Origin: Clostridiales bacterium
GTDB lineage: Bacteria > Bacillota > Clostridia > Christensenellales > Aristaeellaceae
NCBI GenBank assembly: GCA_024695415.1
Contig: JAILIE010000103.1
Span: 1-39,009 of the forward strand
Direction: 5' to 3'
DNA: 39,009 bases
In this document: positions 1-8,177 of the stretch, in pieces
Position numbering within the stretch: position 1 is the stretch's first letter
Layout: each line of letters begins with the position of its first letter
Program-made: the position numbers and the translations under genes
Notes under the pieces: generated by a model
Seen by the model: only the letters and a program-made list of their open reading frames with translations
What the model was told of the DNA's origin: nothing
Database searches by the model: none

Positions 1-2
1 CC

Positions 3-2312
3 AACGCACAGATCTGGACATTCCTCCCCTACAAAAACGGAAAAGTCGATTTCGGAGAAGATGACCATTCCTCCGGAGGCGGCGGTGGCGGCGGCGGAGG
101 AGGCGGCTGGGGGGACGACACTCCGAAGGACGTCACGTTCAGCTTCGCAGATGACGATCGAATGTACTTCATGAGTGAAACGACCGCTCAGTTCGGCTAC
201 ATCCGCATCACCACCAACGGGAATATCAACGACGTGAAGACCAGCGGCTGTGAACTGGCGGACACCAACGGCAATATTCTCGCAACGCATGAGGAAGCCA
301 GCTGGATTCAGGGAAGCACCATTGTCCACTATTTCCGCATCAACGGGGATCCGAACCAGTCGGATATCTGCTATGCCCTCTCTCCCGGAACCAACTACAA
401 ATTCAGGTCCTATGTGATTTACGGAGGCCGGAAGTATTACAGTTCCTGGCGGGATTTCAGAACCAAAGGCAACGCTCCGACTCCCGTTCCGAAACAGGTC
501 AGTTTCACTTTTGAAGACGACAACCGGATGTATTTCATGAGCGAAACCACCGCCCAGTTCGGATACATCCGCGTCACCACCAACGGGAATATCAACGATG
601 TGAAAACCAGCGGCTGCGAACTGGCGGACGCCAACGGTAGTATTCTCGCGACCCATGAAGAAGCCAGCTGGATCAAGGACAACTCCTCCATCGTGCATTA
701 CTTCCGGATCAACGGAGACCCGAACGAATCCGATATCTGCTATACCCTTTCCCCCGGGACCAGCTACAAATTCAGGTCCTATATCATATACAACGGCCGG
801 AAGTATTACAGTTCCTGGCGGGATTTCAAAACCGCGGGAACCATTCCCGCCCCGGAAACCCAGGCACCGACCGCGGAGCCGGAAAAGAACGATCCTCCGA
901 CCCAGGCCCCGACAGAAGAGCCGACCCTGATTCCGATCGTGGTCCCGGTCGAAACCCCGACAGCCGTCCCGACGGACATGCCGATTGATCTCCCGCCGGA
1001 AATTCCGACGGAAGAGCCAACCGCCGTCCCGACAGATGTCCCGACGGAGATTCCGACAGCCGTACCCACTGAGATCCCGACAGCCGTGCCGACGGAAATA
1101 CCGGCCCAGGAAGACTGGACCCGTTCCGAACCGACCCCGCCTCCGGTAACCGAATCCCCGACGGACATTCCGGTCACGCAGGCGCCGACCGCCATCCCCA
1201 CCGAAATCCCGACGGAGGTTCCGACAGTCATCATTACGACTCCTGCGCCGACCGCTGTACCGCCGGCCGTTCAGACCACCGTTCCGGTGGTCGTCACCCC
1301 CGCCTCGAACAGCCAGCCGTTCAATTCCTATACGGCCTATACACGCATTGAAAAGGTCAATGTGCGGAAATTCGCGTCGTCGTCCGCAACGAAGGTCGAC
1401 CGCCTGGATACCCCCGGCACAGCCGTCACCGTTATCGGATCAGCCTATGACAAATCCGGGACACTCTGGCTGAAGGTCAGGCTCGCCACCCGCAGCCTGG
1501 GCTATATCCGCGCGGATCTGCTGACCACGGATCCCGGTTCTGCTCAGAAGACCGCCATCCCCTATATCACCGCGGCCCCGTATTCCCCGCAGACGACACC
1601 GCCTTCCTCCTCCGCGGCCGTAACCGGTTATGCCACCACCAACACCAAGAAAGTCAACGTCCGGTCCCGGGCGGAGTCCGGTTCCAAATCCGTCACCCGC
1701 CTGGATACGACCGGTACCACCGTCATGGTCCTGGGGCAGACGACAGACCGCACCGGAAAGTCCTGGACCTGGGTCCGTACCATGGACGGCAAGGAAGGAT
1801 ATATCCAGTCCCGGTACCTGGACTTCGGCGGAGACGAATCCGGCGGAACTTCCATGTCCGACGCGATTCGCGGTTCGTTCAGCACATACACTGTCACCTT
1901 TGTCCGCAGCAAGGACTTCAGCGCCTATTCCGGTCCCGGAACGCAGTACCTCCGCGGCGCCAACGGACGGGCCTATATGTCTTCCAATGATTCCGCCTAT
2001 GTTTACGGAACGGAAAACGGCTGGGTCCTGGTCCAGTATTATGTTTCCGACAATCACTGGCGCTTCGGATATGTCAGTGAAAACCTGATCGCTTCGGGTT
2101 ATGTGCCGCCGCTCAGTTTCACCCGCGTCTCCGCGACCATGAACCGGACCGCGAACATCACGGACGACCCGCTGCATTCTGTCAGTACGCTGGCGACAGT
2201 CGCCCAGGGAGCGAACGTTACCGTGCTCGGATACCTGGACAGCTGGGTCTATATCGAGTACGGCAACATCCGCGGTTTTGTCCCGTTCAGCCATGTCAGC
2301 CTGTATCCGTAA
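3..2312 (+). CDS. Secreted/surface SH3-domain protein, 5' end outside the window
   Basis: The frame is open from the left edge with no stop, so the true start lies upstream and 769 codons are visible. Reading from the edge: a short segment, a ten-glycine stretch (about bases 75-110), two near-identical 122-residue beta-rich modules (bases 131-496 and 497-838, fibronectin III-like in style), a Pro/Thr/Glu linker built on PTxxPT units (bases 840-1310), then four SH3-like domains, two of them with the typical VNVR...GYI pattern (starting near bases 1330, 1630, 1890 and 2110). SH3_3-type domains commonly bind peptidoglycan, so a wall-associated or adhesive role is inferred. No enzymatic domain is visible. 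The last SH3 domain ends at the C-terminus. The missing N-terminus should carry the signal peptide. Confidence 0.85.
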   Translation, partial: NAQIWTFLPYKNGKVDFGEDDHSSGGGGGGGGGGGWGDDTPKDVTFSFADDDRMYFMSETTAQFGYIRITTNGNINDVKTSGCELADTNGNILATHEEASWIQGSTIVHYFRINGDPNQSDICYALSPGTNYKFRSYVIYGGRKYYSSWRDFRTKGNAPTPVPKQVSFTFEDDNRMYFMSETTAQFGYIRVTTNGNINDVKTSGCELADANGSILATHEEASWIKDNSSIVHYFRINGDPNESDICYTLSPGTSYKFRSYIIYNGRKYYSSWRDFKTAGTIPAPETQAPTAEPEKNDPPTQAPTEEPTLIPIVVPVETPTAVPTDMPIDLPPEIPTEEPTAVPTDVPTEIPTAVPTEIPTAVPTEIPAQEDWTRSEPTPPPVTESPTDIPVTQAPTAIPTEIPTEVPTVIITTPAPTAVPPAVQTTVPVVVTPASNSQPFNSYTAYTRIEKVNVRKFASSSATKVDRLDTPGTAVTVIGSAYDKSGTLWLKVRLATRSLGYIRADLLTTDPGSAQKTAIPYITAAPYSPQTTPPSSSAAVTGYATTNTKKVNVRSRAESGSKSVTRLDTTGTTVMVLGQTTDRTGKSWTWVRTMDGKEGYIQSRYLDFGGDESGGTSMSDAIRGSFSTYTVTFVRSKDFSAYSGPGTQYLRGANGRAYMSSNDSAYVYGTENGWVLVQYYVSDNHWRFGYVSENLIASGYVPPLSFTRVSATMNRTANITDDPLHSVSTLATVAQGANVTVLGYLDSWVYIEYGNIRGFVPFSHVSLYP
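131..838 (+). repeat. Tandem 366-bp coding duplication (122-residue module, two copies)
   Basis: The DNA from 131 recurs with a 366-base offset. The codons for MYFMSETTAQFGYIR occur at 162 and again at 528, and the two units differ mostly at silent or conservative positions. The second unit is cut slightly short by the linker. This is an in-frame domain duplication within the surface protein, not a mobile element. Confidence 0.9.
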
Positions 2313-2350
2313 ACGCGGAAACGAGAGTAAATTCCGAAAGGCAGAAAACA

Positions 2351-2983
2351 ATGTGCGGAAGATTCTGGATCCGGGGCACGGACCCCGAGATCATGGAAAT
2401 GGTTCTGAAGATGAATCGTTCGCCGCTGGCAAATCGTTTCCGGAAGCTGCCCGGCGAACCGCTCTCAGCGGACGGGGAAATCCTCCCCTCCGCCGTGGTG
2501 CCGGTGATCGCCTCCAGCCGTTCCGGGAACCGGAGTGTCTTCCCGATGCGCTGGGGCTTCAGCCGCGGTTCCCTGCCGGGATCCGGCAGTTCCCTGCTCA
2601 TCAACGCGCGGGTGGAAACCGCCGCGGAAAAGCCCACCTTCCGGGATTCCTGGGAAAAGCACCGCTGCGTCATTCCCGCCTCCTGGTATTTTGAGTGGGA
2701 TCATCCCGCCGGTCCGGACGGAAAGAAAAAGCCCGGGCAGAAGTATGCGCTGAAGCCGGAGGACGGCCCCTTCTGGCTGGCCGGACTGTACCGGATGGAG
2801 CAGGATATCCCGGTCTTTGTCGTCCTGACGCGCGCGGCCTCGGAGGAGATCCGCTGGATGCATGACCGGATGCCCGTCATGCTGCCCGGGGACGAGGCCC
2901 GGGACTGGATCCGTCCGGACGCGGATCCGGCGGCGCTTACCGCCCGCTGCCTGACCCGGGTTGGCTGGGAAAAGGCTGTATAG
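2351..2983 (+). CDS. SRAP-family (YedK/HMCES) abasic-site DNA-protein crosslink protein
   Basis: This 210-residue protein begins MCGRF, the SRAP signature in which Cys2 becomes the N-terminal catalytic residue after Met removal. The other conserved positions are visible: Asn85 in INARVE, Glu115 in WYFEW and His171 in MHDRMPV. The family forms a protective thiazolidine crosslink to abasic sites in single-stranded DNA. The length fits the family (about 200-230). An AAAGG-type binding site lies just upstream in a 38-base gap after the preceding SH3 protein, and no terminator separates the two. The function call is from motifs; a link to the SOS response is not visible here. Confidence 0.93.
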   Translation: MCGRFWIRGTDPEIMEMVLKMNRSPLANRFRKLPGEPLSADGEILPSAVVPVIASSRSGNRSVFPMRWGFSRGSLPGSGSSLLINARVETAAEKPTFRDSWEKHRCVIPASWYFEWDHPAGPDGKKKPGQKYALKPEDGPFWLAGLYRMEQDIPVFVVLTRAASEEIRWMHDRMPVMLPGDEARDWIRPDADPAALTARCLTRVGWEKAV

Positions 2984-3043
2984 GATCATTTGGAACAGGG
3001 TTCCCTGGCTTACAGATACTTCAGAGACACTTTCGGAGGCATT

Positions 3044-6000
3044 ATGAAAAAAAAGATCCTGGCATTCGCCCTGCTGCTCGCGATGGTTCTTTCGTCTGTA
3101 TCCGCCTACGCGGCGCCCGCGCGTTTTCTGAAGCAGGATAATAACAGCGCGTATCACGCGGAACACTTGCGGAACCATATCGGTTCTGAAAACTGCAAGT
3201 CCTCCGGCGACTATGTCAAGGTTCGTGTTTCCCCCGGGTCCGAAAAGCTCCGGGGCCATCTGGAACAGTCCGACGCGTTCATCCTGGAGGAAATCGACGG
3301 GAACTGGGCACGGATTACCGTCACCTATGCTGCCCGCACCAGCCCGAATTCCTTCGTCGGCCTGACCGGCTGGGTGAACGCGGACTATATCGAATGCCCC
3401 TGTTCATCGGACGAATACTATACCGGTCCCGCCCACGCCACTTATTCCCTGGCGACTGTCAGCCAGGCGACCGCCAATCTGCGGGAGGAACCGTCCAGGG
3501 ATTCCACCTTGCTGGCCAAGGCCTCCCAGGGCGAGGAACTCCAGGTACTCAGCGCCTATACCGGCAGCGACGGGAAAGTCTGGTACCGCGTCCGTTACGG
3601 AAGCCAGATGGGTTTTATCCGGAACGACATGATCGAAATCGCCCCCGGTGAAATCCGTGAGTTTCCCGAGCCCACGCCCACGGAGGTCACCACCCCGGAA
3701 CCCACAGAAGCACCGACACCGGAACCCACGGAAGCCCCCACAGCCGAACCCCCAGCTGAACCGGCGGCCGAACCCACGGAAGTCCCGACGGAAGCGCCCG
3801 CGGATTCTCCGTCTGCTGAACCGGAAGAAACCATCGCACCGGAACCCACGGAATTCATACCTCCGGTGCCTGAAACCACACCGGATCCGACCTTCCCCCC
3901 GCCGGAATCCGGCTGGGAAAACGCCTATTACCGGTATATTGTCGGCGGCGGATACCGTTTCCAGTCCCATACGGAAGGTGATATAGAATACTTCACCGAT
4001 CCGCTGGGCCTGTCCTATTACCCCTATTCCATGAATTACGCGGGCGAGACGATCCCTGTATCCTTTGCCCTGTATGACTGGAACCTGGACGGGATTCCGG
4101 AACTGTTCGCCTATGACGGGGACAGCGGAAAGAGCGGCTCTTACTATGCCTTCACCTTCCTGGACGGCCAGATGATGTATATCGGTACTGTCGGCTCCGG
4201 CTGGTCCGGCCTGCTTCCCTACCGCGACGGAGAAACCAACGTGATTTTCTCCCAGGTGATCGACGGTCCCTTCACTGAGATCTGGTACGCCGCGCAGAGT
4301 GCGAACGGCGCTGCCGTCAGGCAGCTGATCGCCGGGACCGAGGACGTTTACAGCGGCGAGGACCAGGCTGACACGGTGCGGGTGGTGGACGGGCCGTATA
4401 ACCAGGAGCTGTACGATATCTTCCACGATCTGTTCCTCCGGGACTTTTTCAGCGGCAGTTTCCGTTTTGACAGCGTCGGGGACGTGCTGCCGGACAACTG
4501 GTGGCCCGACTTCGTAGAGAACTATTACAATGTCTGCGAACAATGGAGAACCCAGCAGACGAACGACGGCGCGGAGGATTCCGGAGAAGAAGGTCCCGGA
4601 GAGAATGATATGCAGGGACCGGATGTCACGACGGATAATCCCCCGCAGGATGATACCGGAAATCACGACGCCTCTGCTGATTCCGATCCATACATTGATC
4701 ATGAAGAATACAGCGAATATGACGGCTATGATGACGGGTTCCGGGAAGAGGATCTTGAACCTCAGAATACCTGGGCCTGGGGTGACCCGGAATTCTATGA
4801 GTTTATGGACGAGTATGGCACCGACAGAACCTATAACTGGGAGGGCTACCGCGAGCTCACGGGAAAATACAATCCAAACCTCCTGATCCCGGTTTCGGAC
4901 CGCGACAATCTTACAATGCGCTACGGAACCCGCGGGCTGATGACCCTGTGGGGCGAAATGGCTATCAATTTCGGAAGCGGAGCCTATATGGTCAAGGGAG
5001 ACTATTACCAGATTGAACTGGATGGCCAGATGAGCGTCTACGACGCGGAAGGAAATCTCCGTCTGAAGGACTCTTATCTTTCATTTGATGCTGTCTGGAT
5101 GAAGGACCGGTATTTCTATGTCGATGCCTGGAACGGATTTTCCCCGGTTCATTCTGTATACGATGAAAACCTGAATCTGCTTTCTGAAAAGACCCATAGT
5201 GTCATGGGCGGCTATTATGTCGCGCATGATGACGCGACCCAGACAGACAGGATCTGCGACGTCAACAACCGGGTGCTCGCTTCCACTCCTTGTGGCGCCG
5301 TGTGGTATGACCTCTATTGTTCGAAATGCTATCCGGATGAGGTTTATGCGGTCTGCACAGGGAGCCTGGAAACGACATTTTACACCCTCCCGGATATGCG
5401 GGAAATCGCACATTTTGACCGGTATAAGCTCTACGATAATGTATTGCAAAGCACAGATGACACAAGGCGGATTGTTTTCCTGCTCCATAACGGCGAGATG
5501 GTCTTCCGGAAGGAGGTCTCCGGTAACAAAGCTGTCCTGGGTCTCATGAACGAGGATGTGGTTTGCATCGCCAACGGCTATGATTCCATCGGATCGTCTT
5601 TCGCAAAGTATTACTCCCTGAAAACAGGCAGCGAGATCAGTTATCCCGTTACACAGGGCAATCGGTACATTACCGGTATGGAATACGGTGATACAAAGAT
5701 TCACGCTGTTCAGGCCTCCCTGGCCGGCCTGCCAACCCTGGACAGCGCGGACGCGATTCCCGATGTTTTCCCGGAACACGGACAGTACCCGTATTTCCTT
5801 GCCGGTCTGGACTATACCATTGCCTCCAGCCTGAACAAGTACGACGGAACGAAAATCGCCTTCATCGCGGATGAAAGCAACTGGTCCCACCTGAAGATGG
5901 TGGACCTGCGGAATAACGAGGTTCTGCTCGACCTGGACAATGTGGCGGAGATCTATGGCCCTGCGGAATTCCTTCTCAGCCTGGGTTACTGGCAGGGAGA

Positions 6001-6229
6001 ATATTACGAAATTCCATCCCTCATATTCCGCCTGTACGATGGAAGCTGGATCGTCTGTAATCTGAACTTCCTGTTTCCGAACGATATTCCGGCAGGCATG
6101 GAGCTAAAAAGCGTCGGCCCGAATTATATTGTGTTCCAGGCAAAAGACGGCACTCAGTACATCCATGACATACAGGGTTATGAATGTGAAGCCGTTCCCT
6201 CCGGGCTCTACGTCTGCCAGACGTATTGA
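3044..6229 (+). CDS. Large secreted SH3-domain protein with PT-rich linker and C-terminal beta-rich region
   Basis: The start was chosen at ATG 3044, which follows GGAGG by six bases and begins a clear signal peptide (MKKK, hydrophobic core, AYA-A near residue 24). An upstream TTG at 2990 in the same frame is less likely. The mature protein of about 1040 residues has two SH3-like domains (about 52-118 and 137-200), a Pro/Glu/Thr linker (205-300), a domain with a calcium-loop-like DWNLDGIPEL segment near 345-355, a very acidic linker (about 505-580), and a long C-terminal half rich in Tyr/Asp and short beta strands that could be propeller-like. Export to the cell surface is well supported. The ligand is unknown; peptidoglycan binding by the SH3 domains is inferred. 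Confidence 0.88.
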   Translation: MKKKILAFALLLAMVLSSVSAYAAPARFLKQDNNSAYHAEHLRNHIGSENCKSSGDYVKVRVSPGSEKLRGHLEQSDAFILEEIDGNWARITVTYAARTSPNSFVGLTGWVNADYIECPCSSDEYYTGPAHATYSLATVSQATANLREEPSRDSTLLAKASQGEELQVLSAYTGSDGKVWYRVRYGSQMGFIRNDMIEIAPGEIREFPEPTPTEVTTPEPTEAPTPEPTEAPTAEPPAEPAAEPTEVPTEAPADSPSAEPEETIAPEPTEFIPPVPETTPDPTFPPPESGWENAYYRYIVGGGYRFQSHTEGDIEYFTDPLGLSYYPYSMNYAGETIPVSFALYDWNLDGIPELFAYDGDSGKSGSYYAFTFLDGQMMYIGTVGSGWSGLLPYRDGETNVIFSQVIDGPFTEIWYAAQSANGAAVRQLIAGTEDVYSGEDQADTVRVVDGPYNQELYDIFHDLFLRDFFSGSFRFDSVGDVLPDNWWPDFVENYYNVCEQWRTQQTNDGAEDSGEEGPGENDMQGPDVTTDNPPQDDTGNHDASADSDPYIDHEEYSEYDGYDDGFREEDLEPQNTWAWGDPEFYEFMDEYGTDRTYNWEGYRELTGKYNPNLLIPVSDRDNLTMRYGTRGLMTLWGEMAINFGSGAYMVKGDYYQIELDGQMSVYDAEGNLRLKDSYLSFDAVWMKDRYFYVDAWNGFSPVHSVYDENLNLLSEKTHSVMGGYYVAHDDATQTDRICDVNNRVLASTPCGAVWYDLYCSKCYPDEVYAVCTGSLETTFYTLPDMREIAHFDRYKLYDNVLQSTDDTRRIVFLLHNGEMVFRKEVSGNKAVLGLMNEDVVCIANGYDSIGSSFAKYYSLKTGSEISYPVTQGNRYITGMEYGDTKIHAVQASLAGLPTLDSADAIPDVFPEHGQYPYFLAGLDYTIASSLNKYDGTKIAFIADESNWSHLKMVDLRNNEVLLDLDNVAEIYGPAEFLLSLGYWQGEYYEIPSLIFRLYDGSWIVCNLNFLFPNDIPAGMELKSVGPNYIVFQAKDGTQYIHDIQGYECEAVPSGLYVCQTY

Positions 6230-6235
6230 CGGAAA

Positions 6236-6265
6236 CGGCCCGGTCCCACATTCGGGACCGGGCCG
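6236..6265. terminator. Bidirectional terminator between convergent genes
   Basis: A 12-bp GC-rich stem (6236-6247 with 6254-6265) encloses a six-base loop and is followed by a T-rich stretch on the plus strand. It lies between the stop of the SH3 protein (6229) and the stop of nth (6272), so it can serve both. Confidence 0.85.
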
Positions 6266-6271
6266 CGTTTC

Positions 6272-6916
6272 TTATTCCTTTACTTTCTTCGCCGCTTTCG
6301 CCGCGAACGGGCACATTTCCTTTATGCCGCACTGATCACACAGCGGATGCTGCGCTTTGCACAGCCTTCTCCCGTGCCAGATCAGGCAGTGATGCATATG
6401 TCCCCATTTCTCTTCCGGAAGCAGGCGGGTCATCTGTTTTTCCGTTTCCTCGACGGTCTTCGCGCTGCACAGTCCCATCCGGTTGCAGACCCGGAACACA
6501 TGGGTATCCACCGCGAAAGCCGGCAGGCCGAAGGCATTGGACAGCACGACGTTGGCCGTTTTCCTTCCGACGCCGGGCAGCCGCGTCAGGTCCTCCCGGG
6601 TGGAGGGCACCTGCCCGTCGTACTCGTCCCGGATGATCCGGCAGGCCGCGATGATATTCGCGGCTTTTGTTTTGAAGCCGCAGCTTTTAACCATCGGGTA
6701 AAGGTCTTCCTCCCGGGCGTCCGCCATGCTGACGGCGTCCGGATAGCGGGCGAATACCGCGGGGGTCACCTTATTCACCTGGCGGTCCGTGCACTGGGCA
6801 CTCAGGATCGTAGCCACCATCATCTCATACGGGTTGGAAAACACAAGCTCTGCGGACGCCTCCGGATACATATCCTCCAGTTTGGCCAGAATCCGGTTTT
6901 TCTGTTCCCGGTTCAC
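6272..6916 (-). CDS. nth: Endonuclease III (base-excision DNA glycosylase/AP lyase)
   Basis: This 214-residue protein has the complete endonuclease III layout: helix-hairpin-helix LPGVGRKTA with catalytic Lys119, catalytic Asp137 in VDTHVFR, and the C-terminal 4Fe-4S cluster ligands Cys186, 193, 196 and 202 in the spacing C-X6-C-X2-C-X5-C. It removes oxidised pyrimidines and nicks abasic sites. It starts with GTG (6914-6916), whose last two bases form part of the TGA stop of the upstream folT gene (GTGA overlap, 6913-6916). Translation should therefore be coupled to folT, and the gene falls under the THF riboswitch upstream of folT. Confidence 0.97.
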   Translation of the reverse strand: MNREQKNRILAKLEDMYPEASAELVFSNPYEMMVATILSAQCTDRQVNKVTPAVFARYPDAVSMADAREEDLYPMVKSCGFKTKAANIIAACRIIRDEYDGQVPSTREDLTRLPGVGRKTANVVLSNAFGLPAFAVDTHVFRVCNRMGLCSAKTVEETEKQMTRLLPEEKWGHMHHCLIWHGRRLCKAQHPLCDQCGIKEMCPFAAKAAKKVKE

Positions 6917-7971
6917 TGCGCTTCACTCCTGTTCTTTTCCGGCTCCGTGCCGTTCTGCGTTACCTTGATGACCTCGTCAAGCAGCCTGGTCATCTCCTCC
7001 CGCTTCGCGGCCTTGGACTTGCTCAGTCCGCGCAGCTCCGCGAGCAGCGCCTCCGGATCCTCCGCTTCGTCCGCGTATGCCCGGTAAACCGCCACATGGT
7101 AGTTCACCGTACCGGAGAAGGGTTCCTGGTACGCCGCCTCAATGATGCACACCAGGTTTTCCGGCTCAATCTCCGGATGATTCTCTGTGAAGATTTCCCG
7201 CAGGGCCTCATTCCGGGCGTAGCGTTCCTCCGCGGTATAGTTCGCGCTCAGGGAGTTGTTCCGGCAGTCGTATACATAGAAGCCGGTCACGGCCGCGCCG
7301 CCCAGGATAGCCAGAGCCAGCGTCACCGCAATGGTTTTTTTCGTTACATTGAATTCCTTCGTGTTGTCCACCGCGAACCCGTTCTGCCGCAGCGCGGGAA
7401 TCACCAGCCGGAAAAGAAGCATCAGCACGATCGATTCCAGGGGGAAAGCGACCAGGTTCTTGGCGATTCGCGGCAGGTCCAGGATCGCGTAGGTTTTCCC
7501 GGTATAGAAGATCGCGTAATACCAGAGCATGATCGGCGTCTGGAACACGATATTGACAAAGAAACAGATGCAGAACCGGGACATGATGATCTTCCACGGT
7601 TTCAGTTCCGTCCGGTACAGGAACAGGGAGAAGACCAGCGACCCGAGCATCTCCACAAAGATGAACGGGAAGAAATACGGCCCGGACGGGAATAAAAGGC
7701 ATCCCAGGGTATCCGTGACCGCGGCGCACAAAAGCGCCAGCACAGGCCCCATCACCATAGCGCCGACCGCGTTCGCGGTAAAGGCGATATTGATCCGCAG
7801 CGTCGGTCCGATGTTGATGCCGACGGGCTTCAGCGCCACGCGGATCGCGATCATCATCGCGGCAAACACGAGCATCCGCGTGTTTTTCAGTTCGCTGGCC
7901 GCCTGGCGCCAGTACGCGGCGGAGAAAGGATGCGGGAAAAAGCCGGGCGTTTGAATTGCGTTTTTCTGCAT
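6913..7971 (-). CDS. folT: Folate-family ECF transporter S component with a C-terminal extension
   Basis: The first ~210 residues are a multi-span membrane protein of the folate ECF S-component type: a short cytoplasmic lead, a first helix with LVFAAMMIAIRVAL, then helices around AVGAMVMGPVLALLCAAVTDTLG and later segments. A tetrahydrofolate riboswitch immediately upstream supports folate as substrate; uptake would need the shared ECF T and A subunits, which are not in this window. Unlike typical FolT (about 170-190 residues) it continues with another membrane helix (about 228-246) and a soluble, charged, roughly 105-residue tail. ATG is preceded by GGAGG that is partly buried in a hairpin. 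The gene overlaps nth by four bases. Confidence 0.88.
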   Translation of the reverse strand: MQKNAIQTPGFFPHPFSAAYWRQAASELKNTRMLVFAAMMIAIRVALKPVGINIGPTLRINIAFTANAVGAMVMGPVLALLCAAVTDTLGCLLFPSGPYFFPFIFVEMLGSLVFSLFLYRTELKPWKIIMSRFCICFFVNIVFQTPIMLWYYAIFYTGKTYAILDLPRIAKNLVAFPLESIVLMLLFRLVIPALRQNGFAVDNTKEFNVTKKTIAVTLALAILGGAAVTGFYVYDCRNNSLSANYTAEERYARNEALREIFTENHPEIEPENLVCIIEAAYQEPFSGTVNYHVAVYRAYADEAEDPEALLAELRGLSKSKAAKREEMTRLLDEVIKVTQNGTEPEKNRSEAQ

Positions 7972-7976
7972 GATAA

Positions 7977-8025
7977 AAGCCTCCGTTTCTTCACAGTATG
8001 ATACTGCTGTGATTCGCAGAGGCTT
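7977..8025 (-). promoter_or_regulatory. RBS-sequestering hairpin in the folT leader
   Basis: On the minus strand AAGCCTC (8025-8019) pairs with GAGGCTT (7983-7977), and an inner TCACAG/CTGTGA stem (8012-8007 with 7996-7991) closes the top. The 3' arm contains four bases of the GGAGG ribosome binding site of folT (7980-7984). It lies just downstream of the THF aptamer, so it is the likely expression platform, acting on translation. Alternative pairing of the GCTTC at the aptamer end with GAAGC of the 5' arm is possible. The switching mechanism is inferred. Confidence 0.7.
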
Positions 8026-8043
8026 CCTGCCGGAATAATCGAA

Positions 8044-8144
8044 GCAGCGGGATGCGCATTTTCCACCGCGTTGCCCTTCGGGCCCCTTCGTTCCATGACA
8101 ACTCCCCGTCCATGGACACTTGACGCGGAAAACGCTACTCTGCC
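8044..8144 (-). promoter_or_regulatory. Tetrahydrofolate (THF) riboswitch
   Basis: Read on the minus strand, the conserved THF-I blocks occur in order: GAGTAG, CGCGTCAAGTG, ACGGGGAGTTG, AACGAAGG, ACGCGGTG and GCATCC. P1 (GCAG/CTGC), P2 (TTTTCC..CGCGT with ACGCG..GGAAAA) and P3 (TCCATG/CATGGA) all form. The element lies upstream of folT, its classic target in Firmicutes, and is followed by a hairpin over the folT ribosome binding site. Recognition is from memory of the Eubacterium siraeum-type aptamer, not from a covariance search. Confidence 0.93.
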
Positions 8145-8177
8145 TTCACGAATCCTGCATTATTCAGTTAACGGGTT

